64,000 nucleotides of DNA from Candidatus Thiosymbion ectosymbiont of Catanema sp. Cochon2018 (GTDB lineage: Bacteria > Pseudomonadota > Gammaproteobacteria > Chromatiales > Chromatiaceae), in NCBI GenBank assembly GCA_011392765.1, contig WYCW01000001.1, forward strand, positions 1,048,888-1,112,887, read 5' to 3'. Below the pieces are notes generated by a model. That model made no database searches and was not told the DNA's origin. It saw nothing but the letters and a program-made list of their open reading frames with translations. How positions within the stretch are numbered: the first letter of the stretch is position 1; each line of letters begins with the position of its first letter. Below, piece by piece: positions 37,025 through 46,447 of this stretch. A program made the translations under genes and the position numbers.

Positions 37025-37311
37025 CGTCCCGTACGTTTTCGAGCAGACCAATGGCCAGCCCTGGCTGGTCAATGCCATCGGTTACGAGACCTGCTTCAGG
37101 GCCAAAGAGGCACACGACCGCAGTTGTCCGATCACCCCGGCGATCATGGCAGATGCCCGTGAACGACTCATCGAACGGCGGAATACCCACCTCGACCAGT
37201 TGGCCGACGGCGGTGATCGAGCTGAAAATCCTACGCAAGTCCCCGGAGGCGACCATCGCAGAGGGACTTGCCCAGACCGCCGACTACATGGACCGTGTCG
37301 TTAGCAATTAA
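37025..37311 (+). pseudogene. Remnant of an ATPase/PD-(D/E)XK protein
   Basis: The first frame reads VFEQTNGQPWLVNAIGYETC ... ERRNTHLDQLAD, a segment familiar from large AAA-type ATP-binding proteins that end in a restriction-like domain. The next piece, AVIELKILRKSPEATIAEGL followed by AQTADYMDRV, is in another frame after a deletion. The N-terminal ATPase part and the last residues are absent. Confidence 0.6.
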
Positions 37312-37419
37312 CCACTACCAATATAAAACCTTCTAAGTTGTCACCTCGCCCGGTTGCTCGATGCGCGACAGGTAAGCCTGATCGTTGCCGGGTGAGAACC
37401 GATACTGCAAATTACGCCT

Positions 37420-38256
37420 ATGTCAAAAGAGACTATCGCCTTTATCGGTGGCGGCAACATGGCCGCCAGCCTTGTTGCCGGTCTTGTAGCCAACGGGCAC
37501 GACCCCCAGCGGTTGATCGTGAGCGATCCCGACCGACCCAAGCTCGACGCACTGGTTAGCCGTTTCGGCGTGAGGGCCACGGGAGACAACACCGAGGCCA
37601 TGGGCAACGCCGACCTCGCGGTTCTGAGTGTCAAGCCGCAACTGGCCCGCCAAGTCTGCCGGGAGCTGTCCCCGGCCTTGGGGCAACGGAGGCCGTTGTT
37701 CGTTTCGGTGATGGCCGGAATCCGCGAACAGAGCATCCGGGAATGGCTCGGCAGCGGAACGCCGCTGCCCCTAGTGCGGGCCATGCCCAACACCCCGGTA
37801 ATGATCCAGTCGGGTGCCACCGTCCTGCACGCCACGCCGGAGACTTCACCGACCCAGCGTAACCAGGCGGAGACCGTGCTGCGCGCCGGGGGCCTGACCC
37901 GCTGGGTGGACCGGGAGGCGCAGTTGGATGCGGTTACCGCCCTGTCCGGCAGCGGTCCCGCCTACTTTTTCCTCCTGATGGAGACCCTCGAACAGGTGGG
38001 AGTAGCCCTCGGGTTGGAGTCGGAGAACGCCCGGCTACTCACGATCCAGACCGCGCTGGGCGCCGCCCGCATGGCGATGGAGAGTGACGATTCGCCCCGT
38101 GAGCTGCGCGAGCGCGTCACCTCTCCCGGCGGCACCACGGAGCGGGCCCTGGACATCCTGGAATCCGGCGGTATCCGGACGCTGGTGACGCAGGCGGTCA
38201 GCGCCGCCTGCGAGCGTTCCGGGGAACTGTCACGCATCCTCACGGACTCCCGATGA
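37420..38256 (+). CDS. proC: Pyrroline-5-carboxylate reductase
   Basis: Last step of proline synthesis, NAD(P)H-dependent. The 278 residues start with the Rossmann motif IAFIGGGNMAASLVAGL. The C-terminal signature reads SPGGTTERALDILE with the upstream LSGSGPAYFFLLMETL. The yggT gene overlaps its stop by ATGA, a widespread proC-yggT pairing. An inactive ATPase remnant lies upstream. Confidence 0.96.
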   Translation: MSKETIAFIGGGNMAASLVAGLVANGHDPQRLIVSDPDRPKLDALVSRFGVRATGDNTEAMGNADLAVLSVKPQLARQVCRELSPALGQRRPLFVSVMAGIREQSIREWLGSGTPLPLVRAMPNTPVMIQSGATVLHATPETSPTQRNQAETVLRAGGLTRWVDREAQLDAVTALSGSGPAYFFLLMETLEQVGVALGLESENARLLTIQTALGAARMAMESDDSPRELRERVTSPGGTTERALDILESGGIRTLVTQAVSAACERSGELSRILTDSR

Positions 38257-38834
38257 CCAGCTCCTATTTCACCAACCCGATCATATTCCTGGTCCAGACC
38301 CTGTTCGGACTGTTCACGGTAGTGCTCCTGTTGCGGTTCCTGCTGCAATGGGTGCGAGCGGACTTCTATAATCCCGTTTCCCAGTTCGTGGTCAAGGTAA
38401 CGACGCCGGTTCTGCGCCCCCTGCGGCGGCTGATTCCCGGCTACGCGGGCCTGGACTTGGCGGCCCTGATACTGGCCTGGCTGGTCAAGAGTGTCGAGCT
38501 GGGAATCGTGGCCCTGATCGTGCATTCCCAAGTCAATCCGCTCGGGGCACTGGCCTGGGCGCTGCCCGAGTTGGTGAACCTGACTCTGAACATCTTCATC
38601 TTCACCATTCTCATCCGGGTTATCATGAGCTGGCTCAATCCTGATCCCTATCACCCACACCCGGTGGCGGACCTGCTCGATAGCTTGACGGAGCCCCTCA
38701 TGCGCCCGGCGCGCGGCGTTCTACCGCCGTTCGGGGGTCTGGACCTCTCGCCCATGCTGGTCATGATCGGCCTGGTTCTGCTGAAGATGCTGTTGATCCC
38801 GCCCTTGAATCTGGTGACCGGAAACCCGTTTTGA
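38253..38834 (+). CDS. yggT: YggT-family membrane protein
   Basis: A 193-residue inner-membrane protein with two YggT repeats, each with a pair of hydrophobic helices around an FYNP or LNPDPYHP motif (residues about 30-45 and 125-140). YggT homologues affect osmotic tolerance and, in some bacteria, cell division or membrane organisation. Translationally coupled to proC by a 4-base overlap. Confidence 0.9.
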   Translation: MTSSYFTNPIIFLVQTLFGLFTVVLLLRFLLQWVRADFYNPVSQFVVKVTTPVLRPLRRLIPGYAGLDLAALILAWLVKSVELGIVALIVHSQVNPLGALAWALPELVNLTLNIFIFTILIRVIMSWLNPDPYHPHPVADLLDSLTEPLMRPARGVLPPFGGLDLSPMLVMIGLVLLKMLLIPPLNLVTGNPF

Positions 38835-38928
38835 GGGTACAGCAAGAGGTTCGCCTATCCGGTCATTCTTCGTGTACCCTCGCCCTGCGCTCAAACCTGT
38901 AACCGTTTAGGCAATGGAGGAACTTCCA

Positions 38929-39375
38929 ATGCAACGCCTTCGCTACCTTCCCCTGCTGTTGGCCGCTATTCTGTCGGCCCCTTTTTCTGCAATCGCCGAG
39001 AACAGCACCACCGCCGGCGGCTTTACCGTTCACTATAACGCCTTTACGACCTCTACCCTCACCCCCGAGGTGACCAAGGCCTACGGCATCCGGCGCAGCA
39101 AGAACCGGGGCATGCTGAACGTCAGCGTCATCAAAGAGAAGGAGGGGACCACAGGTACCTCGGTACCGGCCCGGGTCGAAGTCAAGACCGCGGACCTGAC
39201 CGGCCAAAGCAGGCGCCTTGCCATGCGCGAGATCAAGGAGGGGGGAGCGGTCTACTATATCGGCGAGTTTAAGATCCGGAACCGGGAAAAGGTCAACTTT
39301 GCCATCAAGGTAACGCCGGAGGGGACCAGTAAGACCTTCATCGTGAACATGGAGCACCAGTTCTTCACGGACTGA
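38929..39375 (+). CDS. DUF4426 periplasmic protein
   Basis: The 148 residues start MQRLRYLPLLLAAILSAPFS, a cleavable signal ending in AIAE. The DUF4426 domain follows (VHYNAFTTSTLTPEVTKAYGI and RSKNRGMLNVSV). It is commonly found after proC-yggT and metXW-type genes in gammaproteobacteria; its role is unknown. GGAGG sits seven bases before the ATG at 38929; the frame is open five codons further. Confidence 0.85.
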   Translation: MQRLRYLPLLLAAILSAPFSAIAENSTTAGGFTVHYNAFTTSTLTPEVTKAYGIRRSKNRGMLNVSVIKEKEGTTGTSVPARVEVKTADLTGQSRRLAMREIKEGGAVYYIGEFKIRNREKVNFAIKVTPEGTSKTFIVNMEHQFFTD

Positions 39376-39397
39376 TGGAGCGCAATAACCCAGGTCG

Positions 39398-39752
39398 GAT
39401 GTAGGATGCGGTGAGCGCCAGAGATGGCACGAACCGCATCAGTGGTGTGGTGAACGCCTGTCTGCTGACAGGCAGGCAGCGAACAGCATCATAACGGAAC
39501 CACGAACAAACACGAACCCTCACCAATTCATGTTCATTCGTGGTTCATTCCTCTGAAGCTACCATATCACTTTTCCCATACCTACCCTGCGTCCCAATGC
39601 CATTAAGATTAGTCGCTGGTTGCTTACCGGTGCGGAAGAGAAAACTACGAATCACGCGAATCGGCGCGAATCCGATTCGCGGGGATTCGCGTGATTCGTA
39701 GTTTTTCCTCTAGTTTGCCGACTGGCAACGCTTAACTTAATGGCATTGCCCT
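39398..39752. repeat. Three stacked dyads between the DUF4426 gene and ampG
   Basis: 39398-39445 holds the GGATGCGGTGAGCGC/GAACCGCATC repeat. 39498-39546 holds CCACGAACAAACACGAA with the inverse TTCATTCGTGG. 39594-39752 is bounded by CAATGCCATTAAG and CTTAATGGCATTG and encloses a 22-bp hairpin arm beginning AAAACTACGAATCACG. No gene is seen. Confidence 0.65.
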
Positions 39753-39788
39753 GCGTCCTGTGGATTGAAGCAGTGCAGGTAGTAACCA

Positions 39789-41195
39789 TCACGACTTCTC
39801 TTTTGTCCCCCGTGGCGGCGGTATCGCATCGGATGACTCGGAGTCCGAGGCCGTCGGCAACTTGATCCGCATCAGCACCAACACCAGAAGGATGGCCGGC
39901 AGGCCGAGCATGGCCGCGTAGCTAAAGAAGAAGACATAGTCGGTAGCATCCACGATATCGCCGGAAAAGCCCCCGAGAAACTTCGCCGGCAGCAGCATCA
40001 GCGAGCTGAACAGGGCGTACTGGGTGGCGGTATAGGCCCGGTTGGCGAGGCTGGACAGATAGGCGATGAACACCGACCCGGCGAGTCCGCCACTCAAGTT
40101 ATCCGCGGAGATGACCAGCGCCAGGAGGGCAATATCCGCCGACTGGGTTGCCAGCCAGGCGAAGATCAGATTGGTTCCGGCCACCATGAAGGCGGCGACC
40201 AACAGGATGCGCATAATGCCGAAACGGACTACCACGACCCCGCCCAGGGCCGCTCCTACCATGGTCATGATGAGACCGAAAACCTTGGTGACACTGGCGA
40301 TCTCTTCCTTGCTGTAGCCCATGTCGATATAGAAGGGATTGGCCATGACGCCCATGGTGATGTCGGACAGGCGAAAGACCCCGATGAAGGCCAGGATGAG
40401 TAGTGCTATCAGCCAGCCGTTGCGGGCGATGAATTCAGTGAAAGGACAGATGACGGCGCCGATGAACCAAGCGCTGATCTCGCGCCTGCGATCCGACAAG
40501 TGAGCCGAACTCTCGATAAAGCGCACCACCCGCTCCTCCCGGCGCCAGGTCTCCCGATCGATCTTGCGGGTGGGCTCGGGAATCAGCAGGACGGTAAGCA
40601 CGCCGACACCCATGCACAGGGCCATGATGGAATAAGACTGGGACCAGGATAGGTACTCGGCGAAATAGAGGGCCCCCGCCCCGGCCATAATCATGCCGAT
40701 CCGGTACCCCATCTGATAGGTGGCGGCCATCGCACCCTGGAGGTCGTCCGCCACGGCCTCGATACGCCAAGCATCGATGGCGATATCCTGGGTAGCCGAC
40801 GCGAAGGCCACCAGCAACGCCGCCGCCACCAGCATGCCCAATGCCTGGTTAGGATCATTGGTCGCCATCAGCAGCAGTCCGACGATCACTCCCCCCTGTG
40901 CCAGCAGCATCCAGCCCCGGCGCTGTCCCAGGCGATGGCTGAGCAGGGGCACCGGTACCCGGTCCACGAGCGGTGCCCAGACGAATTTCAGGGCATACAG
41001 GGTCGCGACCCAGGAGACGTGGCCGATGGTACTGCGGTCGATACCCGCCTCGCGCAGCCAGGCGGAGAGGGTCCCGAACACCAGCAGCAGCGGCAGGCCG
41101 GCCGAGAAACCCAGCAACAACATCGCCAGCACGCGGGGGTTGCGGTACACCGCCAGCGCGTCCAGCCATGAGCGGCCGGTATCCTTTCTTCTCAT
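39789..41195 (-). CDS. ampG: AmpG-type muropeptide transporter (MFS)
   Basis: A 468-residue inner-membrane permease of the major facilitator superfamily with about 12 or more helices. The N-terminus NPRVLAMLLLGFSAGLPLLL and the first loop LSAWLREAGIDRSTIGHVSW are characteristic of AmpG, which imports anhydromuropeptides for cell-wall recycling. A sequence ATQDIAIDAWRIE near residue 135 is also typical. Monocistronic; an intact IS481 lies 24 bp upstream of the start and may separate it from its promoter. Confidence 0.9.
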   Translation of the reverse strand: MRRKDTGRSWLDALAVYRNPRVLAMLLLGFSAGLPLLLVFGTLSAWLREAGIDRSTIGHVSWVATLYALKFVWAPLVDRVPVPLLSHRLGQRRGWMLLAQGGVIVGLLLMATNDPNQALGMLVAAALLVAFASATQDIAIDAWRIEAVADDLQGAMAATYQMGYRIGMIMAGAGALYFAEYLSWSQSYSIMALCMGVGVLTVLLIPEPTRKIDRETWRREERVVRFIESSAHLSDRRREISAWFIGAVICPFTEFIARNGWLIALLILAFIGVFRLSDITMGVMANPFYIDMGYSKEEIASVTKVFGLIMTMVGAALGGVVVVRFGIMRILLVAAFMVAGTNLIFAWLATQSADIALLALVISADNLSGGLAGSVFIAYLSSLANRAYTATQYALFSSLMLLPAKFLGGFSGDIVDATDYVFFFSYAAMLGLPAILLVLVLMRIKLPTASDSESSDAIPPPRGTKEKS

Positions 41196-41225
41196 CGTTT
41201 CCCCGCCTGGTTCTGTGGAGTTAGG

Positions 41226-42370
41226 TGTCAGGTCCCGTGTGATTATATACCAAAAAGGAGCTATCCTCTGTTGCAGGCGAGAGAGGTTTTACACCGGCTC
41301 GCCGAGGAGGGACAGGAAGCCGCCCGGTCGGTCAGCCAAGCTTGACCTGATCCGATCCGACCACCAATTCCAAGCATAACGATCCCCCACCATGAACATC
41401 CAGTTGCATAAGAACGCCCGCACCACCCCGGCCATCCGTCTGGAACTCCAGGCTCAGTCCTCATCGGTAAGCAACCGGGAGTTGGCCGAAGCCTATGGTC
41501 TTAACCGCCACACGGTGGCGAAATGGCGCCAACGCGAAGGGACGGAAGATGCTTCGCACCGCCCCCAGCAGCTCCACGCCACCCTCAGTGCGGCTCAAGA
41601 GGCGATCGTCGTGGCGTTGCGTGAAACCCTCCTGCTGCCCCTGGATGACCTGTTAGCAGTGACCCACGAGTTCCTCCACCCCGACGTCTCCCGCTCGGGT
41701 CTGGACCGTTGTCTGCGCCGCCACGGCATTTCTAACCTCAAGGCGTTGATGCCCAAGGAAGAAGGCGCCAAGACGCCAGTGAAGACCTTCAAGGATTATG
41801 CGCCGGGCTTTGTCCATGTCGACGTGAAGTATCTCCCTCAGATGCCGGATGAGGACCACCGCCGCTACCTGTTCGCCGCCATTGATCGAGCCACCCGCTG
41901 GGTCTACGTGGAACTGCTCACGGACAAGTCAGCAACCTCCGCCAGCGGTTTCCTCACGCGCCTGATCGACCAGGCTCCATTTACCATCAGCAAGCTCCTC
42001 ACCGACAACGGCAAGGAATTTACTGATCGCTTCTGTGCCACCGGCGAGCGTCAGCCCACCGGCAACCATGCCTTCGATCGCGTGTGCGCCGACAACCACA
42101 TCGAGCATCGTCTTATCAAACCCAGAACCCCGCGCACCAATGGCATGATCGAACGCTTCAATGGTCGGATTGCCGAGGTTTTAGCCACCACCCGCTTCGA
42201 CTCCGCCGAGCACTTGGCTGAGACCATCAAACGCTATGTCCAGGTCTATAATCGACACATTCCCCAAAAGGCCTTGGGCCACATTCCACCCCTTCAGGCG
42301 ATGAAAAACTGGTACAAAAAGCAGCCCACTCTGTTCAAAAAATGTGTCTATAATCTGGCGGGACTTGACA
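41226..42370 (+). mobile_element. Complete IS481-family element with target duplication
   Basis: An 1145-bp element. The left end TGTCAGGTCCCGTGTGATTA and right end (read inwards) TGTCAAGTCCCGCCAGATTA are inverted repeats. GTTAGG is duplicated on both sides (41220-41225 and 42371-42376). It appears intact and recently inserted. It is the likely autonomous parent of the 98-bp element at 268-365. Confidence 0.93.
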
Positions 42371-42375
42371 GTTAG
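41392..42375 (+). CDS. IS481-family transposase
   Basis: A 327-residue DDE transposase. An N-terminal helix-turn-helix (SNRELAEAYGLNRHTVAKWR) precedes the integrase core with Asp in VHVDVKYL, Asp in TDNGKEF and Glu in NGMIERFNGR. The C-terminus NLAGLDS is encoded by the inverted repeat, and the TAG stop lies in the target duplication just outside the element. All catalytic residues are present. Confidence 0.93.
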   Translation: MNIQLHKNARTTPAIRLELQAQSSSVSNRELAEAYGLNRHTVAKWRQREGTEDASHRPQQLHATLSAAQEAIVVALRETLLLPLDDLLAVTHEFLHPDVSRSGLDRCLRRHGISNLKALMPKEEGAKTPVKTFKDYAPGFVHVDVKYLPQMPDEDHRRYLFAAIDRATRWVYVELLTDKSATSASGFLTRLIDQAPFTISKLLTDNGKEFTDRFCATGERQPTGNHAFDRVCADNHIEHRLIKPRTPRTNGMIERFNGRIAEVLATTRFDSAEHLAETIKRYVQVYNRHIPQKALGHIPPLQAMKNWYKKQPTLFKKCVYNLAGLDS

Positions 42376-42622
42376 GCACTAGAATTCCTTGAGGGACCTG
42401 CATCTTTACCAATGAGTCAAGTTTGTGCACGGCACAAAAACTCACATCTCCTCATGCAGCACTTGGGGGTATTGCGCCCATTGTTTTTATCCGCAGATTA
42501 CGCAGATTTTCGCAGATTAAGAATAGAAATAATCTGCGAAAATCTGCGTAATCTGCGGATAACAAGTTTGTTCGCTGCACAAAAAATTCACCCCTCATCG
42601 GTCTGAGGCGAAGCCTCGCTAG
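42373..42622. repeat. Family C bracket repeat with family D cargo
   Basis: Left end TTAGGCACTAGAATTCC, then CCTTGAGGGACCTGCATC and a TTTGTGCACGGCACAAA dyad. The right end is GGTCTGAGGCGAAGCCTC and GCTAG. The cargo (42488-42563) is a nearly perfect CCGCAGATTACGCAGATT hairpin. The right end supplies the stop of the lipase gene. Confidence 0.75.
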
Positions 42623-43440
42623 TTTTTGACACCCCATTTCTCTACGGCAGCCAGATATTTTCCCATGTCATGATCTTCAACCGCATCGATACCTTTTTCT
42701 TTCAATGCTTCCAGTGCTCCGTCGAAATGATCGACGAATCTAAGCCAAAAACCGGGTTCCGGATGGATATCCCCTTCCTCCGAAATGTAAAGATAACTTC
42801 CGATATGGCTATAACCCATTAACCGAGCAGGCGCCCTGGTGACAATATCATTATTATTGTGGAACCTGAAGAATCTCGGTTTACACTCCATATTGAATAT
42901 GTGCGCAGTTTGCCGTGTCAGAGCACGGGGTTGACCAAATGTATAGGCACTCGTAAAAGGTTTGTCGTTATGTACGAGCTTTGCTGCTGCTATAGTTGCC
43001 ATTGCACCTCCTAAGCTATGACCCGCAATAAAAAGAGGGCGCTTGCGTTGTTGTTGCAAATCCAGAAGTTTATCATTAATAGGTTTCCAGACATCTTCAA
43101 CGGAGTTCCAGAATCCACGATGAAACTCCCCAAATAGTTCCTTCGTGGAAAAGGCATTGATATTGTCCAGCCAATCCGCTAATTCATTAGTGCCTCTAAA
43201 CACCATGCACAAATACTCTTCATGTTCGACCAATGCCGCTTGTGCACTATTTTTATCGACACCGAGCACAGAGCGGAATTTGTCATCCTCCTGTTTTAGG
43301 TTGTTGAGTATTTTTTCTTCGTCGGGAGCTTGGTTGTATTCGGATTTTTTCAGATAGACTTCTTTTGATAACCTGGCCATCCAATAAGCATTACCATCGT
43401 CTAATGTCGTTTTGTAAGGCGATACTTTTTTCTGTCTCAT
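42619..43440 (-). CDS. Class 3 (fungal-type) lipase-like hydrolase
   Basis: A 273-residue alpha/beta hydrolase. The nucleophile elbow is GHSLGGA (Ser near residue 147), preceded by MVFRGTNELADWLDNI, the lipase_3 oxyanion region. The acid is likely the Asp in HNNNDIVTR and the base the His in VEDHDMGKY. There is no signal peptide, so it is probably cytosolic. GAGGAG precedes the ATG. AT-richer than its neighbours. The TAG stop comes from the family C right end. Confidence 0.85.
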   Translation of the reverse strand: MRQKKVSPYKTTLDDGNAYWMARLSKEVYLKKSEYNQAPDEEKILNNLKQEDDKFRSVLGVDKNSAQAALVEHEEYLCMVFRGTNELADWLDNINAFSTKELFGEFHRGFWNSVEDVWKPINDKLLDLQQQRKRPLFIAGHSLGGAMATIAAAKLVHNDKPFTSAYTFGQPRALTRQTAHIFNMECKPRFFRFHNNNDIVTRAPARLMGYSHIGSYLYISEEGDIHPEPGFWLRFVDHFDGALEALKEKGIDAVEDHDMGKYLAAVEKWGVKN

Positions 43441-43479
43441 TTTAAACTCCTCATTTGGATGGATTAGACGCCTGACGCT

Positions 43480-43605
43480 TCACATCACCGGCTGTAAGAA
43501 GTAGTCCTCGCCATCCGGGAAGGCACGGCACACGTAGCGGCATTCGCAGTGATACCATGGGGTGTCATCAAGGGAGACGAGACCCGAGCGGGGGCAGTCA
43601 TGATT
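43480..43605 (-). pseudogene. N-terminal fragment of a transposase-like protein
   Basis: The frame reads DCPRSGLVSLDDTPWYHCEC then RYVCRAFPDGEDYF and stops. This resembles the start of transposases that begin [22 protein letters not shown]. About 40 codons remain and no usable start codon is in frame. Confidence 0.5.
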
Positions 43606-43625
43606 CGAATTCCCGACTGAGTATC

Positions 43626-43870
43626 AATGCCGCGGGTTGGCCTTTACCGCCGTGGACAGGATGGGCAAGGTAGACAGGGTGGACCCGGAAAGTTGCAGTG
43701 GGCATACCGGCTCCCTGAACTCTCGCGGCTACCTCCCGTCCACGCGGTCCACTCAGTCCACAGGGTCCACCGCGGGGCTACCCCGGACCCCTCATACGCT
43801 CCCGCAGCCACGCCTCACCCGACCCACCACGACAAGCGGCCTGCAGCTGACTTAATGGCATTGGGCCGAG
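43626..43870. repeat. 9-bp-periodic inverted repeat arms
   Basis: ATGGGCAAGGTAGACAGGGT and, downstream, GTCCACGCGGTCCACTCAGT repeat GTCCA/GTGGAC-type units every 9 bp in opposite senses. The gap ends in TTAATGGCATTG, the end motif of the 39594-39752 element. No gene is seen between the lipase and pyrE. Confidence 0.6.
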
Positions 43871-43994
43871 TATCGAGTTGAGGGGAATGCTAGTTCAGTG
43901 GGAAGGTCGAGTCAAAGAAAATGGGTGTCCTTTTTGCTCTCCCTTGACATATTGCATGCGTATGAGTATATGAACGGAACCAGCGGATAAAGTG

Positions 43995-44672
43995 ATGTTG
44001 GACTATCAACGAGAATTCCTCGATTTCGCCCGCGCTGTAGGGGCCCTGAAATTCGGCGCGTTCCGGCTCAAGTCCGGCCGTGAGAGCCCCTATTTTTTCA
44101 ATACCGGCCTGTTCGACAGCGGTGGCCGCCTGGCCCGACTCGGCCGCTTCTACGCCAGCGCCATTGTCGCCGCGGAGATACCATTCGATCTGCTCTACGG
44201 CCCCGCCTACAAGGGCATTCCATTGGCCGCGGCGACCAGTATCGCCCTGGCCGACCACCAGGGCCGGGATCTTCCCTATGCCTTCAACCGCAAGGAGACG
44301 AAAGACCACGGCGAAGGCGGTGAGATCGTGGGCAGTCCCCTCGCGGGCGATGTGTTGATCATCGACGACGTCATTTCCGCCGGGACCTCGGTGCGGGAAT
44401 CCGTAGACATCATCCTGGCCCATGGCGCCCGACCGGCAGGTGTCGTCATCGCCCTCGACCGGCAGGAGCGCGGTCAGGACGGGCGCTCGGCCGTCGCCGA
44501 GATCGAAGAAGTTTACGGCCTGCCGGTGTTCGGCATCGTTACCCTCGCCGACCTGATCGAGTACCTGCGGACAGATCCCGCGACCTCCGATCTGCTCCGA
44601 GCCATCAGGGACTACCAGACCCGCTATGGAAGTACCTGGGATTCCTTGACGGACCCGCATCTTTACCAATGA
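43995..44672 (+). CDS. pyrE: Orotate phosphoribosyltransferase
   Basis: Converts orotate and PRPP to OMP in pyrimidine synthesis. A 225-residue protein with [16 protein letters not shown] near the N-terminus and the PRPP-binding loop [17 protein letters not shown] (residues about 117-133). A GTG lies one codon before the ATG chosen. The last dozen residues ([11 protein letters not shown]) are encoded by a family C left end and extend beyond the usual C-terminus, so the tail and stop were donated by the repeat. Confidence 0.95.
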   Translation: MLDYQREFLDFARAVGALKFGAFRLKSGRESPYFFNTGLFDSGGRLARLGRFYASAIVAAEIPFDLLYGPAYKGIPLAAATSIALADHQGRDLPYAFNRKETKDHGEGGEIVGSPLAGDVLIIDDVISAGTSVRESVDIILAHGARPAGVVIALDRQERGQDGRSAVAEIEEVYGLPVFGIVTLADLIEYLRTDPATSDLLRAIRDYQTRYGSTWDSLTDPHLYQ

Positions 44673-44687
44673 GTCGAGTTTGTGCAC
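44638..44687. repeat. Family C left end overlapping the pyrE 3' end
   Basis: GGATTCCTTGACGGACCC and then CATCTTTACCAATGAGTC match other family C left ends at 42.4, 59.9, 61.1 and 62.0 kb. The right end is absent here. Confidence 0.75.
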
Positions 44688-44695
44688 TCCCAAGG

Positions 44696-44850
44696 GGGCA
44701 GTTGTCAGGGGGTAGTTGTCGGGTATCAGCCTTCTGCCCCCTGATAACTGCCCCCTGAAGAGGGTGTCGTAAAAGCCCAAATCGGGATCGGGATCGGGAT
44801 CGGGATCGAAATCGAGATTCCGATTGCGATCCCGAACCACCTAAGCCTTC
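44696..44850. repeat. GACAACTG-type and GGGATC tandem repeats
   Basis: GGCAGTTGTCAGGGGGTAGT and the inverse TGATAACTGCCCCC are followed by five GGGATC/CGGGATCG units and an inverse copy (GCGATCCCGA). A family F-like GAGGGTGTCG begins at 44760. No gene. Confidence 0.6.
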
Positions 44851-44935
44851 GCTGATACTTGTGGTTGATAATATGCCGATGCGTTAGTGTTCGTGTCGCG
44901 GTTTACCTGTCCACCCCTTGCCTTGGAGGTCATGG

Positions 44936-46447
44936 ATGCAGCGCCTGATACAAGACTCCGACTGCCTGCCGCACGCCCTCTACCGCGCCGAGCAGGTGCG
45001 CGCGCTCGATCGGACCGCCATCGAGGAGCACGGGATCCCCGGGATCGAGCTGATGGAGCGCGCAGGCCGGGCCGCTTACCGACTGCTGCGGCAACGCTGG
45101 CCGGACGCGCGGGTCATCGCCGTGGTCTGCGGCGCCGGTAATAACGGTGGCGACGGCTATGTGGTCGCCCGTTACGCACGGACCGAGGGTCTCGGGGTGC
45201 GGGTCCTGCAGCTTGGGGATCGACAACGGCTGCGGGGGGACGCCCTGACCATGGCGACGCGGTTCCGGGAGGCGGGCGGCAGCGTCGAGCCTTTTCAAGG
45301 ACTGCCTGAACGCACGGACCTGATCGTCGATGCCATCCTGGGCACGGGTCTGGAGCGGGAAGTCACCGGGGAGTGGGCGCAGGCCATTACCGCGATCAAT
45401 GGGCACCCCGCCCCGGTGATCGCCATCGACATTCCCTCCGGTCTGCACTCGGATCTCGGGAAGATTCCGGGTACGGCGGTCCGGGCAGAGGCTACCATCA
45501 GCTATATCGGGCTCAAGCAGGGCATGTTCACCGGCGCCGGACCCGATTGCTGCGGAGAAATCCACTTCGATGCCCTCCAGGTACCGGCCGCGGTCTATGC
45601 CCGGCAAATACTCTCCGCGCGCCGGATCGAGTGGACCCGGCTCCGTGGTCTCCTCCCGCGCCGGCCGCGCTCCGCCAACAAGGGGCGCTTCGGACACGTG
45701 CTGGTGGTCGGCGGGGCGCGAGGTTACTCGGGTGCGGCGCGGCTGACGGGCGAAGGTGCCCTGCGTGCCGGTGCGGGCCTGGTGACCATCGCCACCCATC
45801 CCGATCATGCCGCCTATCTCAACCTGGACCGGCCCGAGCTCATGTGCCGGGGGATCGAGGGGCCGGCCCAACTGGCCCCCGCACTTGCAAGGGCCACGGT
45901 CGTTGCGGTCGGACCGGGTCTCGGCAAGGATGCTTGGGGCAAACGACTGCTCGACCGGGTCCTGGAAACCGAGCACCCCCTGGTCGTCGATGCGGATGCC
46001 CTCAACCTCCTCGCCGCCGCACCTGCCTGCCGGGACGACTGGGTACTCACGCCCCACCCGGGTGAGGCCGCTCGGCTACTCGCAACCGAGACGGGCGCGA
46101 TCCAGGCGGACCGTTTCGACAGCGTCCGCCGCCTGCGGGACCGCTTCGGCGGGGTCGTAGTCTTGAAAGGCGCGGGGACCCTCGTCTTGGGGCCGTCGCA
46201 CAAGCCGCCCGGTGTCTGCACCGACGGCAATCCCGGCATGGCGACCGCGGGGACCGGCGACGTGCTGACCGGCATCATCGCTTCTCTGATCGCCCAGGGC
46301 CTCGGCGCCGAGGACGCCGCCGCCGCCGGCGTATGCCTGCACGCCGCGGCCGGCGACGCGGCGGCCGCAGGTGGTGAGCGCGGACTGCTGGCAAGCGATC
46401 TGCTGGCGCATATCCGGCCCCAGCTCAACCCTGGGACCGAATCCTGA
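44936..46447 (+). CDS. nnr: Bifunctional NAD(P)H-hydrate repair enzyme
   Basis: Repairs damaged hydrated NAD(P)H. The N-terminal epimerase (YjeF_N) domain shows GIELMERAG, CGAGNNGGDGYV and DAILGTGL. The C-terminal ADP-dependent dehydratase domain has GHVLVVGGARGYSGAARL and the glycine-rich nucleotide site NPGMATAGTGDVLTGII. Length 503. GGAGG lies eight bases before the ATG at 44936; the frame is open six codons upstream. Its 3' end overlaps that of ribF by 23 bp in convergent orientation. Confidence 0.94.
   Translation: MQRLIQDSDCLPHALYRAEQVRALDRTAIEEHGIPGIELMERAGRAAYRLLRQRWPDARVIAVVCGAGNNGGDGYVVARYARTEGLGVRVLQLGDRQRLRGDALTMATRFREAGGSVEPFQGLPERTDLIVDAILGTGLEREVTGEWAQAITAINGHPAPVIAIDIPSGLHSDLGKIPGTAVRAEATISYIGLKQGMFTGAGPDCCGEIHFDALQVPAAVYARQILSARRIEWTRLRGLLPRRPRSANKGRFGHVLVVGGARGYSGAARLTGEGALRAGAGLVTIATHPDHAAYLNLDRPELMCRGIEGPAQLAPALARATVVAVGPGLGKDAWGKRLLDRVLETEHPLVVDADALNLLAAAPACRDDWVLTPHPGEAARLLATETGAIQADRFDSVRRLRDRFGGVVVLKGAGTLVLGPSHKPPGVCTDGNPGMATAGTGDVLTGIIASLIAQGLGAEDAAAAGVCLHAAAGDAAAAGGERGLLASDLLAHIRPQLNPGTES

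Noticed and set aside
44770..44835. GGGATC tandem stretch as a coding repeat
   Set aside because: No start codon or frame is conserved; related short tandems occur in other non-coding repeats at 60.9-61.2 kb.
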